In this document: positions 38,420 through 46,236 of the stretch, piece after piece
Numbering within the stretch: the first letter of the stretch is position 1
How the letters are laid out: each line of letters starts with the position of its first letter
Assembly (NCBI GenBank): GCA_019750455.1
Contig: JAIEOM010000049.1
Coordinates: 1 to 46,236 of the forward strand
From: Sphingomonadales bacterium
GTDB lineage: Bacteria; Pseudomonadota; Alphaproteobacteria; Sphingomonadales; Sphingomonadaceae
Direction: 5' to 3'
DNA length: 46,236 nucleotides
Translations under genes and position numbers: made by a program
Notes under the pieces: model-generated
What the model saw: the letters and a program-made list of their open reading frames with translations, nothing else
Databases searched by the model: none
What the model was told of the DNA's origin: nothing

Positions 38420-40117
38420 ATGGCACGTAGCGAAGTGAAGCTCGAAAACGAAGCAGCCCAGTCCACAAACGCGCTCGGCCCGCTGATCGGGGTGGCGCGC
38501 GAAGATTTCGTCAGCGCAGTTGCGCTGCTGCTGCGGGAAACAGCCTCGGACCCTTCGCGCTTCCTGCGGCACGGCACGGCGATGGCGCAGGACATGGTGA
38601 AAATCATGACCGGAAAGAGCGAACTCGCCCCCGATCCCAAGGACAAGCGGTTCATGGACCCGGCGTGGCAATACAACCCGTTCTTCCGCGCCGGCGCGCA
38701 ATATTATCTCGCCGTGCAGAAGGGCATGAAGAACTGGCTGGAAGACCTGGAACTGGACGAGCTGGAGCGGAACCGGGCCAATTTCATCGCCAACATCATC
38801 CTTGATGGCCTTGCCCCCACCAACTCGCTGATCGGCAACCCGACCGCGCAAAAGCAGATCATCAATTCGGGCGGCCTCAGCCTCATCAAGGGGCTCCAGA
38901 ACGCCTATAATGACATGGTCCACAACAAGGGCATGGTCAGCCAGGTCGACAAGCGCCCCTTCAAGATCGGCGAGAACATCGCGACTTCGAAGGGCGCTGT
39001 CGTTTACCGTGACGAGATCATGGAAGTGCTGCAATACGCGCCGACCACCGAGGAAGTGTATGAAATTCCTCAGCTGACCATCCCGCCGCAGATCAACAAG
39101 ATGTACATCAACGACCTGTCGCCCGATAAGTCGGTGATCAAGTGGCAGGTCGATAACGGCATCCAGACCTTCGTCATCTCGTGGCGCAATCCCACCAGGG
39201 AACAGGGCAAGTGGGGCATGGCCGAATACATCGCGGCCTGCGAAAAGGCGCTGGAGGTGGTCTCCTCGATCACGGGATCGAAGAAGGTCAATGTCTCGGC
39301 CGGATGCTCGGGCGGGCAAACCGCTTCGGTGCTGGCCTCCAAGCTCGCCGCCACCGGCAACCCGATCCTCGGCACGTTGACGCTGATGGTCTGCGTGCTG
39401 CACCCGCAGCCCACCGATATCGAGGCCGGTTCGCTGGTCTCCGAGAACGGCATGAAGCTCGCCCGCCAGCGCGCGGCCAAGCAGGGCGTGATCAAGGCCG
39501 ATGATCTGGCGCGCGGCTTTGCCTGGCTTCGCCCCAATGACCTGATCTGGAACTACGTCATCAACAACTACCTGCTGGGGCAGGACCCGCCAGCCTTCGA
39601 CGTGCTGTTCTGGAACGCCGATGCGACCAACCTGTCCTCCAGCCTGATGGGCGATTTCCTGACCCTGTTCGAAACGCTCGCCTTCACGAAGAAGGGCGAG
39701 GTGGAGATGGCCGGGCACAAGGTCGATCTCAGCAAGGTGACCGCCGACCTGTTCATCCTCGGCGGGGTGACCGATCACATCACCCCGTGGAAGGCGACCT
39801 ACCGTTCGACCCAGCTGTTCGGATCGAAGGACGTGACCTACGTGCTTTCGCAGAGCGGCCACATGCAGGCGATCCTCAACCCCCCGGGCAACCCCAAGGC
39901 AAAGTATTTCGTGCAGGCGAAACCGGGCAAGCTCCCCGCCACCGCCGACGAGTGGTTGCAGGGCACCGAAGAGGTCAAGGGCAGCTGGTGGCCGCTGTGG
40001 ATGGAGTGGGTGCAGAAGCGTTCGGGCAAGAAGAAGGCGGCACCTGCCGAAGTCGGCAGCAAGGCCTTCCCCGCATCCGATCCTGCACCGGGACTCTACG
40101 TCGTCGAAGAAGTCTGA
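38420..40117 (+). CDS. phaC: Poly(3-hydroxyalkanoate) synthase
   Basis: This 565-residue synthase polymerises 3-hydroxyacyl-CoA to PHA on granules. The lipase-like box is SAGCSGG with the nucleophilic Cys at 296, the Asp is in GVTDHITPW (452) and the His in QSGHMQAI (481), and PhaC-type WNADATNL and NPPGNPKAKY stretches are present. The size and the KGMKNWLEDLELDE N-terminal region fit single-subunit synthases (class I/II) of sphingomonads. A GGGGA site precedes the ATG. The following gene is a PHA depolymerase, giving the phaC-phaZ order known from Pseudomonas-type loci. Confidence 0.93.
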   Translation: MARSEVKLENEAAQSTNALGPLIGVAREDFVSAVALLLRETASDPSRFLRHGTAMAQDMVKIMTGKSELAPDPKDKRFMDPAWQYNPFFRAGAQYYLAVQKGMKNWLEDLELDELERNRANFIANIILDGLAPTNSLIGNPTAQKQIINSGGLSLIKGLQNAYNDMVHNKGMVSQVDKRPFKIGENIATSKGAVVYRDEIMEVLQYAPTTEEVYEIPQLTIPPQINKMYINDLSPDKSVIKWQVDNGIQTFVISWRNPTREQGKWGMAEYIAACEKALEVVSSITGSKKVNVSAGCSGGQTASVLASKLAATGNPILGTLTLMVCVLHPQPTDIEAGSLVSENGMKLARQRAAKQGVIKADDLARGFAWLRPNDLIWNYVINNYLLGQDPPAFDVLFWNADATNLSSSLMGDFLTLFETLAFTKKGEVEMAGHKVDLSKVTADLFILGGVTDHITPWKATYRSTQLFGSKDVTYVLSQSGHMQAILNPPGNPKAKYFVQAKPGKLPATADEWLQGTEEVKGSWWPLWMEWVQKRSGKKKAAPAEVGSKAFPASDPAPGLYVVEEV

Positions 40118-40176
40118 TACAGAGACCGCTGCGCTGTGGGCGATCCGGCAGCGGAAAGCCCTGCGCAAAAGCTTGT

Positions 40177-40242
40177 GGGCGCGCGCGCTATGGGATCGGT
40201 GTGCGCGCCCAACCCGCCTCTTGCGGGGGCGCAGAAAGCCCC
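40177..40242 (+). other. Structured leader between phaC and phaZ
   Basis: Two hairpins can form in the 155-base gap: GGGCGCGC (40177-40184) with GCGCGCCC (40203-40210), and GGGGC (40226-40230) with GCCCC (40238-40242). No T-run follows, so reduced rather than blocked read-through into phaZ, or mRNA stabilisation, is the likely meaning. This is inference. Confidence 0.35.
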
Positions 40243-40272
40243 TCGCGGGAGCGCATGAAAGGAAGTGAATAG

Positions 40273-41133
40273 GTGACCAATCCCATGGACGACGCGGTCG
40301 TCTCGATGGAGCAAGTGGGCGGCCGGACGCTACGGACTGCTGCCTGGCGGCTCGATATGCCCTCCGAACATCTGCCCATCCTGTTCTTCAACGGCATCGG
40401 TGCGAATATCGAGGCGGTGGCCCCGCTGGCAGCCGCCCTGCCGGAACGCGGCTTCATCATGTTCGACATGCCGGGGACGGGCGAATCACCCGATCCACTG
40501 GTCCCCTACAACCCCTTCACCATGAGCTGGACGGCCTCGCAGCTGCTGGCGAAATACGGCCTCGACAAGGTCGATGTGATGGGCGTTTCGTGGGGCGGCG
40601 CGATGGCGCAGCACTTCGCGCTCCAGCACCCCGGCCTCACCCGCCGCCTGACGCTGATCGCCACCACGCCGGGAATGCTGATGGTGCCGGGCAACCCCGC
40701 CGCCTTCACCAAGATGGCCGACCCGCGCCGCTATATCGATCCCGAGTTCATGAACGAACACTTCGCCACGCTTTACGGCGGTGTCGACAAGGACGGGGCG
40801 GCCCACCAGAAGGACAGCCATATCGGGCGGCTGAAGCCCCCTTCCCCGCGCGGCTACATGTACCAGCTCATGTGCATGCTGGGCTGGACGAGCTTGCCCG
40901 CCCTGCCCTTCATGAAGAAGGAAACGCTGATCATGATGGGCGAGGACGACCAGATCGTGCCCGTCATCAACGGCAAAATCCTGAAGGCGATGATCCCCAA
41001 TTCGCGGCTGCTGACCTTCGCAGGCGGCGGTCACCTGTTCCTGCTGACCCACGCCGATGAAAGCGTGGCGGCGATCCGCGAGTTCCTGGACGCGCCCGAA
41101 GCGGGGAAAGAAGCAAAGCGCGCGGCTGCGTGA
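40273..41133 (+). CDS. phaZ: Intracellular PHA depolymerase (alpha/beta hydrolase)
   Basis: 286 residues matching the PhaZ depolymerase of phaC-phaZ loci: PILFFNGIGANIEAV, FDMPGTGES, the nucleophile box GVSWGGA (Ser 106), MVPGNPAAF, DPRRYIDPE, GWTSLPALPF, GEDDQIVPVING (Asp) and GGHLFLLTHADE (His). It releases 3-hydroxyacids from stored polymer in the cytosol. The start is GTG at 40273 (AGGAAG nine bases upstream) or ATG at 40285 (AGGTGA eight bases upstream); both are well placed. It ends six bases from the convergent phosphodiesterase gene. Confidence 0.88.
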   Translation: MTNPMDDAVVSMEQVGGRTLRTAAWRLDMPSEHLPILFFNGIGANIEAVAPLAAALPERGFIMFDMPGTGESPDPLVPYNPFTMSWTASQLLAKYGLDKVDVMGVSWGGAMAQHFALQHPGLTRRLTLIATTPGMLMVPGNPAAFTKMADPRRYIDPEFMNEHFATLYGGVDKDGAAHQKDSHIGRLKPPSPRGYMYQLMCMLGWTSLPALPFMKKETLIMMGEDDQIVPVINGKILKAMIPNSRLLTFAGGGHLFLLTHADESVAAIREFLDAPEAGKEAKRAAA

Positions 41134-41139
41134 GCCGCG

Positions 41140-42090
41140 CTAGCCGCCCCGATTGACCCCGCACTGCCCTGCCTTGGGCAAGCGCCCCGCCTCGGCCAGC
41201 GCGGCCGCCGCTTCGCGCGGGCGGTCGGTGGCGAGGATATCGGCGCCTTCCTTGCCCAGTTCGGCGTAACGTTCGTCCATGCCGAACCGGTCGATCACCG
41301 CGTCGATCGAGCGCGGCGGGCGGCCGAGCGTGCCGAAGATCACCTCGATATTCTGACGGTCAAGCTCGCGGTAAAGCTCGGGGCGCGGCAGGCGGGTGCC
41401 GGTGAAGGCGACCATGCGATCCTCGGGGATGCCGGCGGCCTTCAGTGTCGCGACATCCTCGGGTGCATCGACCGAGACGGACAGGAGCATCTCCGGCGCG
41501 GCGCGGTGGAGGGCAGCCGCCTGCTCGACCGAATAGGCGATCAGGATCACGCTCTTTTCCATTCCCGCCGCCCGGATCGCCGCGGCGACCTCGGCGTAAT
41601 CGGCTGAGCGCTTGAAATCGATCTGGAGCACCGTGCGCCCCTTGGCCCATGCCAGCGCCTCGCCCAGCGTGGGGATCGCATAGGGCGTAACCCAGCCCCA
41701 GTTATCCTTCAGTTTCAGCTGGCTGAGCGCCGGCCAATCCTGCGCCGCCGCCTCGCCCGTGCCAGTCGTGGTGCGATCGAGCCGGTCGTCGTGGAGCAGG
41801 AAGTGCACCCCGTCTCGGCTGCGACCAACATCGACCTCCATGATCGCGGGCGCCGCCATCAGCAGGGCATCCATGGTGGCAATGGCGTTCTCCGGCAGGC
41901 CGGGCGTCGGCCCGCCGCGATGGGCCGAGACGAGCGTCTGTCCTGCCGCCTCGAAACAATCGAGCATCGCCGACAGGTCAGTTTCCGGCGCAAGCCGCCA
42001 CGCGCCCGCCTCCTGCGCTCCGGCGGGAACCGCCAGCGCCAGTCCGGCCACCGCTGCGAAAGTACTGCGAAAAGTCATGCTTCGACCCAT
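41140..42090 (-). CDS. Secreted glycerophosphodiester phosphodiesterase-family protein
   Basis: About 316 residues with a signal peptide (FAAVAGLALAVPAGAQ). The GDPD-barrel motifs are SAHRGG, PENAIATMD and MEVDVGRSRDGVHFLLHDDRLDRTTTG, followed by TLGEALAWAKG and VLQIDFK on later strands, and ILATDRP at the end. It should cleave glycerophosphodiesters to glycerol-3-phosphate in the periplasm. ATG at 42090 is preferred to TTG at 42096, since GGGGA lies nine bases before the ATG; ATG at 42078 is also possible. Confidence 0.9.
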   Translation of the reverse strand: MGRSMTFRSTFAAVAGLALAVPAGAQEAGAWRLAPETDLSAMLDCFEAAGQTLVSAHRGGPTPGLPENAIATMDALLMAAPAIMEVDVGRSRDGVHFLLHDDRLDRTTTGTGEAAAQDWPALSQLKLKDNWGWVTPYAIPTLGEALAWAKGRTVLQIDFKRSADYAEVAAAIRAAGMEKSVILIAYSVEQAAALHRAAPEMLLSVSVDAPEDVATLKAAGIPEDRMVAFTGTRLPRPELYRELDRQNIEVIFGTLGRPPRSIDAVIDRFGMDERYAELGKEGADILATDRPREAAAALAEAGRLPKAGQCGVNRGG

Positions 42091-42139
42091 GCTCAAATCC
42101 CCTGCTCCGGGAGTGCCTGATTAGCTAGCGCCCCGCCTC

Positions 42140-42168
42140 TTGTCGGGCCGCCTGCTTTGCGACATTCT
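42140..42168 (+). promoter_or_regulatory. Possible promoter of the deacylase gene
   Basis: TTGTCG (42140-42145), 17-base spacer, CATTCT (42163-42168), 23 bases before the ATG. The -10 and spacer length equal those proposed for phaC. Weak match to consensus. Confidence 0.3.
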
Positions 42169-42190
42169 CCTCCCATAAGGGAGAGACAAA

Positions 42191-43957
42191 ATGGCGCAAT
42201 ACGACCTCATCATCCGGGGCGGCACGATCGTCGACGGCACCGGGGCACCAGCCTTCACCGGCGATGTCGCTGTGAAGGACGGGTTGATTGCAGGCGTCGG
42301 CCGGATCACCGGGAGCGCCGCGGAGGAGATCGACGCTTCGGGCAAGATCGTCGCCCCCGGCTTTGTCGACATTCACACCCATTATGACGGGCAGGCGACC
42401 TGGGATCAGGAAATGGCCCCATCGAGCTGGCACGGGGTGACCACGGTGGTGATGGGCAATTGCGGGGTCGGCTTCGCGCCCGCCCGTCCCGACCGCCACG
42501 AATGGCTGATCAGTCTGATGGAGGGGGTCGAGGACATTCCGGGCACCGCGCTTGCCGAGGGGATGACCTGGGATTGGGAGACCTTCCCCGAATATCTCGA
42601 TGCGCTGGAGAAACTCCCCCGCACGGTCGATATCGGCACCCACGTCCCCCACGGCGCGGTGCGCGCCTACGTGCTGGGGGACCGCGAGCAGCCCGGCGCA
42701 GTGCCGACCGACGACGACATCGCCGAAATGAGCCGCATCGTGGAAGAAGGCGTGCGCGCGGGGGCGCTGGGCTTTTCCACCTCGCGCACGGTGCTGCACA
42801 AGTCCGTGGACGGAGAGCTGGTCCCCGGCACCACCGCCACCGCCGAGGAACTGATTGCCATCGGCAAGGCGATGGGCCGTGCCACAGCGGCCGGCGGCCA
42901 CGCGGTGTTCGAGATGGCGAGCGACCTCAAGCGCGAATGGAACGAGTTCGGCTGGATGGGGCAACTGAGCCGCGAGGCGAAGATCCCCGTCACCTTCGCT
43001 GCGCTCCAATCGGTCGCCAAGGAAATGCCGCTCGAAGAACAGATTGCCGCGATGCGCGCCGAAAACGACAACGGAGCCCACATCGTTGCCCAGATCGCGC
43101 TGCGCGGGAACGGGATCATCATGGCATGGCAGGGCACCGTCCACCCCTTCCGCTTCCGCCCGAGCTGGATGGCGATTGCCGATCTGCCGTGGGATGAGCA
43201 GAAGGCCAAGCTGCTCGATCCGGCCTTCAAGGCGCAAATGCTCGCCGAGCCCAATGACTACAGCGACGCGCCCAAGGATATCGGCGGGGTCGTCATGGCG
43301 ATCAGCATGGGCTGGACGCTCCAATACGAGATGGACCCGGATTTCGACTACGAACCGGCAGCGGATGCCAGCATCAATGCCCGCGCGCTGGCGGCGGGCG
43401 TGGCGCCGGAGGAATATGCCTATGACCTGCTGTGCCAGGGCGAAGGCACGGGCTTCATCTACCTCCCCATCCTCAACTACGCCGACGGCAACCTCGATTT
43501 CCTCGTTCCGCTCCAGCATGCCGATGACACGGTGAACTCGCTCAGCGATGGCGGTGCGCATTGCGGGACGATCTGCGATGCGGCCTCGCCTACCTTCATG
43601 CTCGAACACTGGGTCAAGTCTCGCCGCCGCGGGGAACGGATCAGCCTCGAACAGGCGATCAAGCGCCAATGCCGCGACACCGCCGTGCTTTACGGGCTGG
43701 AAGATCGCGGGGTGATCTCGCCGGGGTATCTCGCCGATCTCAACGTGATCGATCTGGATCGGCTCAAGCTGGGCAAGCCGTGGCTCGCCTTCGACCTTCC
43801 GGCTGGCGGCAAGCGCCTGTTGCAGAAGGCCGATGGCTATGTGGCGACGATCAAGAGCGGCACCGTCACCTTCCGCGATGGCGCATGGACGGGCGCAACC
43901 CCCGGCGGGTTGATCCGCGGGCCTCAGCGCGTCGAGCTGGCAGAGGCGGCGGAGTAA
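42191..43957 (+). CDS. N-acyl-D-amino-acid deacylase family amidohydrolase
   Basis: 588 residues. An amidohydrolase start ([34 protein letters not shown]) is followed by the metal site [12 protein letters not shown]. The family-specific motif [22 protein letters not shown] follows, with the catalytic aspartate region in [14 protein letters not shown]. This fits the D-aminoacylase/N-acyl-D-amino-acid deacylase group (COG3653); the true substrate of the sphingomonad members is not known, and dipeptide or amide hydrolysis is also possible. GGGAGAGA gives a good ribosome-binding site. It is divergent from the phosphodiesterase gene, with about 100 bases between. Confidence 0.9.
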   Translation: MAQYDLIIRGGTIVDGTGAPAFTGDVAVKDGLIAGVGRITGSAAEEIDASGKIVAPGFVDIHTHYDGQATWDQEMAPSSWHGVTTVVMGNCGVGFAPARPDRHEWLISLMEGVEDIPGTALAEGMTWDWETFPEYLDALEKLPRTVDIGTHVPHGAVRAYVLGDREQPGAVPTDDDIAEMSRIVEEGVRAGALGFSTSRTVLHKSVDGELVPGTTATAEELIAIGKAMGRATAAGGHAVFEMASDLKREWNEFGWMGQLSREAKIPVTFAALQSVAKEMPLEEQIAAMRAENDNGAHIVAQIALRGNGIIMAWQGTVHPFRFRPSWMAIADLPWDEQKAKLLDPAFKAQMLAEPNDYSDAPKDIGGVVMAISMGWTLQYEMDPDFDYEPAADASINARALAAGVAPEEYAYDLLCQGEGTGFIYLPILNYADGNLDFLVPLQHADDTVNSLSDGGAHCGTICDAASPTFMLEHWVKSRRRGERISLEQAIKRQCRDTAVLYGLEDRGVISPGYLADLNVIDLDRLKLGKPWLAFDLPAGGKRLLQKADGYVATIKSGTVTFRDGAWTGATPGGLIRGPQRVELAEAAE

Positions 43958-43978
43958 CCCGCCACCGCCCCGCCCGGC

Positions 43979-45064
43979 CTAGGGTTCGATCACGATGCCC
44001 TTGGCCGGATCGATGTGTCCTGCCAGCATCGTGGTGAACACCGCGCGCGCTGAATCGAGACCCTTGTGACGCTCAATCGCGATCGTGCCATCGGCGGCCT
44101 TGAGGAATTCGCGCCATGCCGCCGCAACCAGCTTGCCGCCTTCCTCGGGGCCGTGCGCCTTGAAGAAGGCGACCGCATGGTCGGGAGCGAAAAACAACTG
44201 GGGCTTGGGGCCGGGAAGCGGCTCTCCGCCCGCACCGAAGGTCGAGCGGGCCTCGATATGCGTCGCGCCTACCAGCGCCGAGTGTGCAAGCGCATCCTCG
44301 AAATGGCGATGGATCCGGCCCAGCACATCGGCATTGCCCGCAAAATCGACGCTGACGCTGCGTACCACCGCCAGACGGTCGATATCGTCATAGGCGACGA
44401 CTTCGTCATAAAGCCCGCTCGCCTCGACGAAGGCGACATTGCCCTTCGAGGTCAGCCCGATCCGCCTCACCCCTGGCGAGGATTGCCGCGCCACGCTGGC
44501 AAGGCCCATCGCGGTCTTCGACGACGCACTGGTGACCACCAACTGCTCCGCCCCGAACCAGTCGGCGCCGCGCAGGAAGTATTCGATCAGGAAGCCCGTG
44601 CGGAACAGCGGGCCGAAGATCATCCGCTCGGCCTCGCGCGCAGGATCATGCTCGGGGTCGGCGGCGAGGCGCGTGTAACTGTTGTAGACCGGGCTCATCG
44701 GCTGGCGATGGGCAGCCATGTCGGTGAAGCCCCCCGCGCTCACCCGCCCGGGCAGCACATCGAGGTGGCTCGCCATCGGCAGATAGCCATAGACCCGCTC
44801 GCCCACCGCGATCTCAGGGCAGCGGCTCTCGATCACCTGCGCATGGCCCCACATCGGCACGATGCCCAGACCTTCAGGCGCGGGGAAAAAGTCCCAATAT
44901 TTGAACCCGTCACCCACCACCGCATAGGTGACATTGTTGGCAGTGACCGAGAAGCTTTCGATGGCAAGCCGCACCGCGCCATCGGCCAGCGGGCCAAGCG
45001 GCAGTTCGACCAGCGCGGCATCGGTCAGCGCGGCCTTGCGGACATGGACCTGAACGGCGTTCAT
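43979..45064 (-). CDS. DUF2855 family protein
   Basis: 361 residues matching the uncharacterised DUF2855 family. The fold appears related to medium-chain dehydrogenases: a GroES-like part (SFSVTANNVTYAVVGDGFKYWDFFPAPEGLGIVPMWG, ERVYGYLPMASH), then a Rossmann-like part (EQLVVTSASSKTAMGLA, IGLTSKGNVAFVEASGLYDEVVAYD). No zinc ligands of the usual dehydrogenase kind are obvious. The start at 45064 follows GGAGG; a longer frame would overlap dnaN. Function unknown; it lies 26 bases downstream of dnaN and may be co-transcribed with it. Confidence 0.85.
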   Translation of the reverse strand: MNAVQVHVRKAALTDAALVELPLGPLADGAVRLAIESFSVTANNVTYAVVGDGFKYWDFFPAPEGLGIVPMWGHAQVIESRCPEIAVGERVYGYLPMASHLDVLPGRVSAGGFTDMAAHRQPMSPVYNSYTRLAADPEHDPAREAERMIFGPLFRTGFLIEYFLRGADWFGAEQLVVTSASSKTAMGLASVARQSSPGVRRIGLTSKGNVAFVEASGLYDEVVAYDDIDRLAVVRSVSVDFAGNADVLGRIHRHFEDALAHSALVGATHIEARSTFGAGGEPLPGPKPQLFFAPDHAVAFFKAHGPEEGGKLVAAAWREFLKAADGTIAIERHKGLDSARAVFTTMLAGHIDPAKGIVIEP

Positions 45065-45090
45065 CGCATTCCCCTCCTTATGGGCGGGGA

Positions 45091-46218
45091 TCACACCCGC
45101 ATCGGCATCAGCACATAGAGCGCGCGGGCGGATTCGTTCTCGCGGATCAGGGTCGGCGCGCCCGCGTCGGCAAGGTGGAGTTCCACCGTGTCGCTGTCGA
45201 TCTGGCCGAGGATGTCCTTGAGATAATTGGCGTTGAAACCGATCTCGAGCCCTTCGGCGCGGTATTCGGCGGCCAGTTCCTCGGCGGCGGTGCCGTTGTC
45301 GGGCGAGGTCACGGAGAGCGTCACGCGGTCGTTATCCAGCCCGATCTTGACCGCGCGGGTCTTTTCGGTGGCGATGGTCGCCACACGGTCAACGCCGGAG
45401 AAGAACAGCTTGGGATCGACCTTCAGCAGCTTGTCATTCGCGGTCGGGATCACGCGGCTGTAATCGGGGAAGGTCCCGTCGATCAGCTTGGAGGTGAGCA
45501 CCACCCCGCCTTCGCCGCCGAGGGTGAAGCGGATCTTGCTGGCGGAAAGGTCGATCAGCACGTTGCCGTCCAGCGCCTCGTCGAGCAGCTTGCGCAGCTC
45601 GCCCACGGCCTTGCGCGGCACAATCACGTCCGGCATCCCGGCGGCACCTTCGGGGCGCGGCAGGGTGAAGCGCGCGAGGCGGTGGCCATCGGTGGCAGCA
45701 GCCTTCAGCAGCGGCTCGTCCTCGTCGGTCACGTGCAGGAAGATGCCGTTGAGGTAGTAGCGCGTTTCCTCGGTCGAGATCGCAAACCGGGTGCGGTCGA
45801 TCAGCTCGGCCAGCATCCGCGCGGGCAGTTCGAAGCTGGTCGGCAGATCGCCTTCGACGATCACCGGGAAATCATCGCGCGGCAAGGTCGGCAGCTTGAA
45901 GTTGGACCGGCCTGCCTTGACCTCCAGGCGGTTGTCATTGGTGGTGAGGCTGACCTGGCTGCCATCGGGCAGCTTGCGCGCAATATCGAACAGCAGGTGC
46001 GCCGACACGGTGATCGCGCCCGGCTGGTCGACCGAGGAGGCGCTCATCGTCTCGACCACTTGCAGATCGAGGTCGGTCGCCATCACCCGCACCGAACCGC
46101 CGGCATCGGCATCGATAAGCACGTTGGAAAGGATCGGAATGGTGTTGCGGCGCTCCACCACGGATTGAACATGGGAAAGGCACCGCAGCAGCGTCGCGCG
46201 TTCGATCGTGGCCTTCAT
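45091..46218 (-). CDS. dnaN: DNA polymerase III subunit beta (sliding clamp)
   Basis: A complete 375-residue beta clamp, starting MKATIERATLLRCLSHVQSVVERRNTIPILSNVLI and ending LIRENESARALYVLMPMRV, with the domain-boundary segments GDLPTSFELPARMLAELIDRTRFAIS and TDGHRLARF. It tethers polymerase III to DNA as a ring dimer and recruits repair factors, including the NAD-ligase LigA. Length is normal. Eighteen bases before its ATG the window ends, so its promoter lies outside. No dnaA or recF is beside it on the side visible. Confidence 0.97.
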   Translation of the reverse strand: MKATIERATLLRCLSHVQSVVERRNTIPILSNVLIDADAGGSVRVMATDLDLQVVETMSASSVDQPGAITVSAHLLFDIARKLPDGSQVSLTTNDNRLEVKAGRSNFKLPTLPRDDFPVIVEGDLPTSFELPARMLAELIDRTRFAISTEETRYYLNGIFLHVTDEDEPLLKAAATDGHRLARFTLPRPEGAAGMPDVIVPRKAVGELRKLLDEALDGNVLIDLSASKIRFTLGGEGGVVLTSKLIDGTFPDYSRVIPTANDKLLKVDPKLFFSGVDRVATIATEKTRAVKIGLDNDRVTLSVTSPDNGTAAEELAAEYRAEGLEIGFNANYLKDILGQIDSDTVELHLADAGAPTLIRENESARALYVLMPMRV

Positions 46219-46236
46219 CGCTTGTCCCTATCGGTC

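Noticed and set aside
38330..40168. 612-codon open frame opposite phaC
   Set aside because: Antisense shadow of a gene with a complete catalytic triad.
42125..43669. 514-codon open frame opposite the deacylase gene
   Set aside because: Antisense shadow; no ribosome-binding site or motif.

Overview
The window is a GC-rich (about 65%) chromosomal segment of an alphaproteobacterium. It most resembles the order Sphingomonadales, probably an Erythrobacter/Porphyrobacter-type organism. This rests on the style of the housekeeping proteins (guaB, sdhCDA, ligA, recN, bamD, lepA, dnaN), a chromosomal subclass B3 metallo-beta-lactamase, and a PHA synthase/depolymerase pair. Genus is inferred and no 16S gene is present. 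I saw no tRNA, rRNA, CRISPR array or complete insertion sequence.

Layout. 1-3.4 kb (minus): 5' part of guaB, a secreted M28 peptidase and bdhA, the last two coupled by an ATGA overlap. 3.5-4.9 kb (plus): a YpfJ-type zinc peptidase and a small exported protein. 4.9-7.05 kb (minus): a BlaI-type repressor and an M56 membrane peptidase, with a striking double palindromic operator at 7020-7052 shared with a divergent phytase-like/cyclophilin fusion gene (7.1-8.8 kb). 8.7-9.7 kb (minus): a secreted C13 (legumain-like) peptidase. 9.8-12.5 kb (minus): sdhC-sdhD-sdhA ending in a strong terminator, with no sdhB. 12.6-16.1 kb (plus): an SDR, the B3 beta-lactamase, prmA and a sterol-desaturase-family protein. 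16.1-17.7 kb (minus): a long ECF sigma factor with its DGPF/YciI partner. 17.8-24 kb (minus): recN, two tandem alpha/beta hydrolases, ligA and a CinA-like gene, closed by a terminator. 24.2-28.2 kb: a phospholipid-methyltransferase-like gene, an S9 peptidase gene broken by one in-frame TAG, and bamD.

28.3-31.3 kb is the accessory part: a terminase-small-subunit-like protein, a ccdAB toxin-antitoxin pair, and a lower-GC HNH endonuclease with a possible EVE/PUA-like N-terminus. These are set among several families of short palindromic repeats, some in nested inverted orientation around the HNH gene, with compensatory base changes in their stems. 31.3-38.2 kb (minus): lepA and two tandem GGDEF-EAL-PilZ c-di-GMP proteins; one has a degenerate EAL domain and the other a canonical one. 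38.4-41.1 kb (plus): phaC and phaZ. 41.1-46.2 kb: a glycerophosphodiesterase, an N-acyl-D-amino-acid deacylase, a DUF2855 protein and dnaN.

Functional themes: PHB/PHA metabolism (phaC makes polymer, phaZ degrades it, bdhA oxidises the 3-hydroxybutyrate released), DNA replication and repair (ligA, recN, dnaN), c-di-GMP signalling, envelope proteolysis and beta-lactam resistance, plus one small defence/mobile-type island between bamD and lepA.
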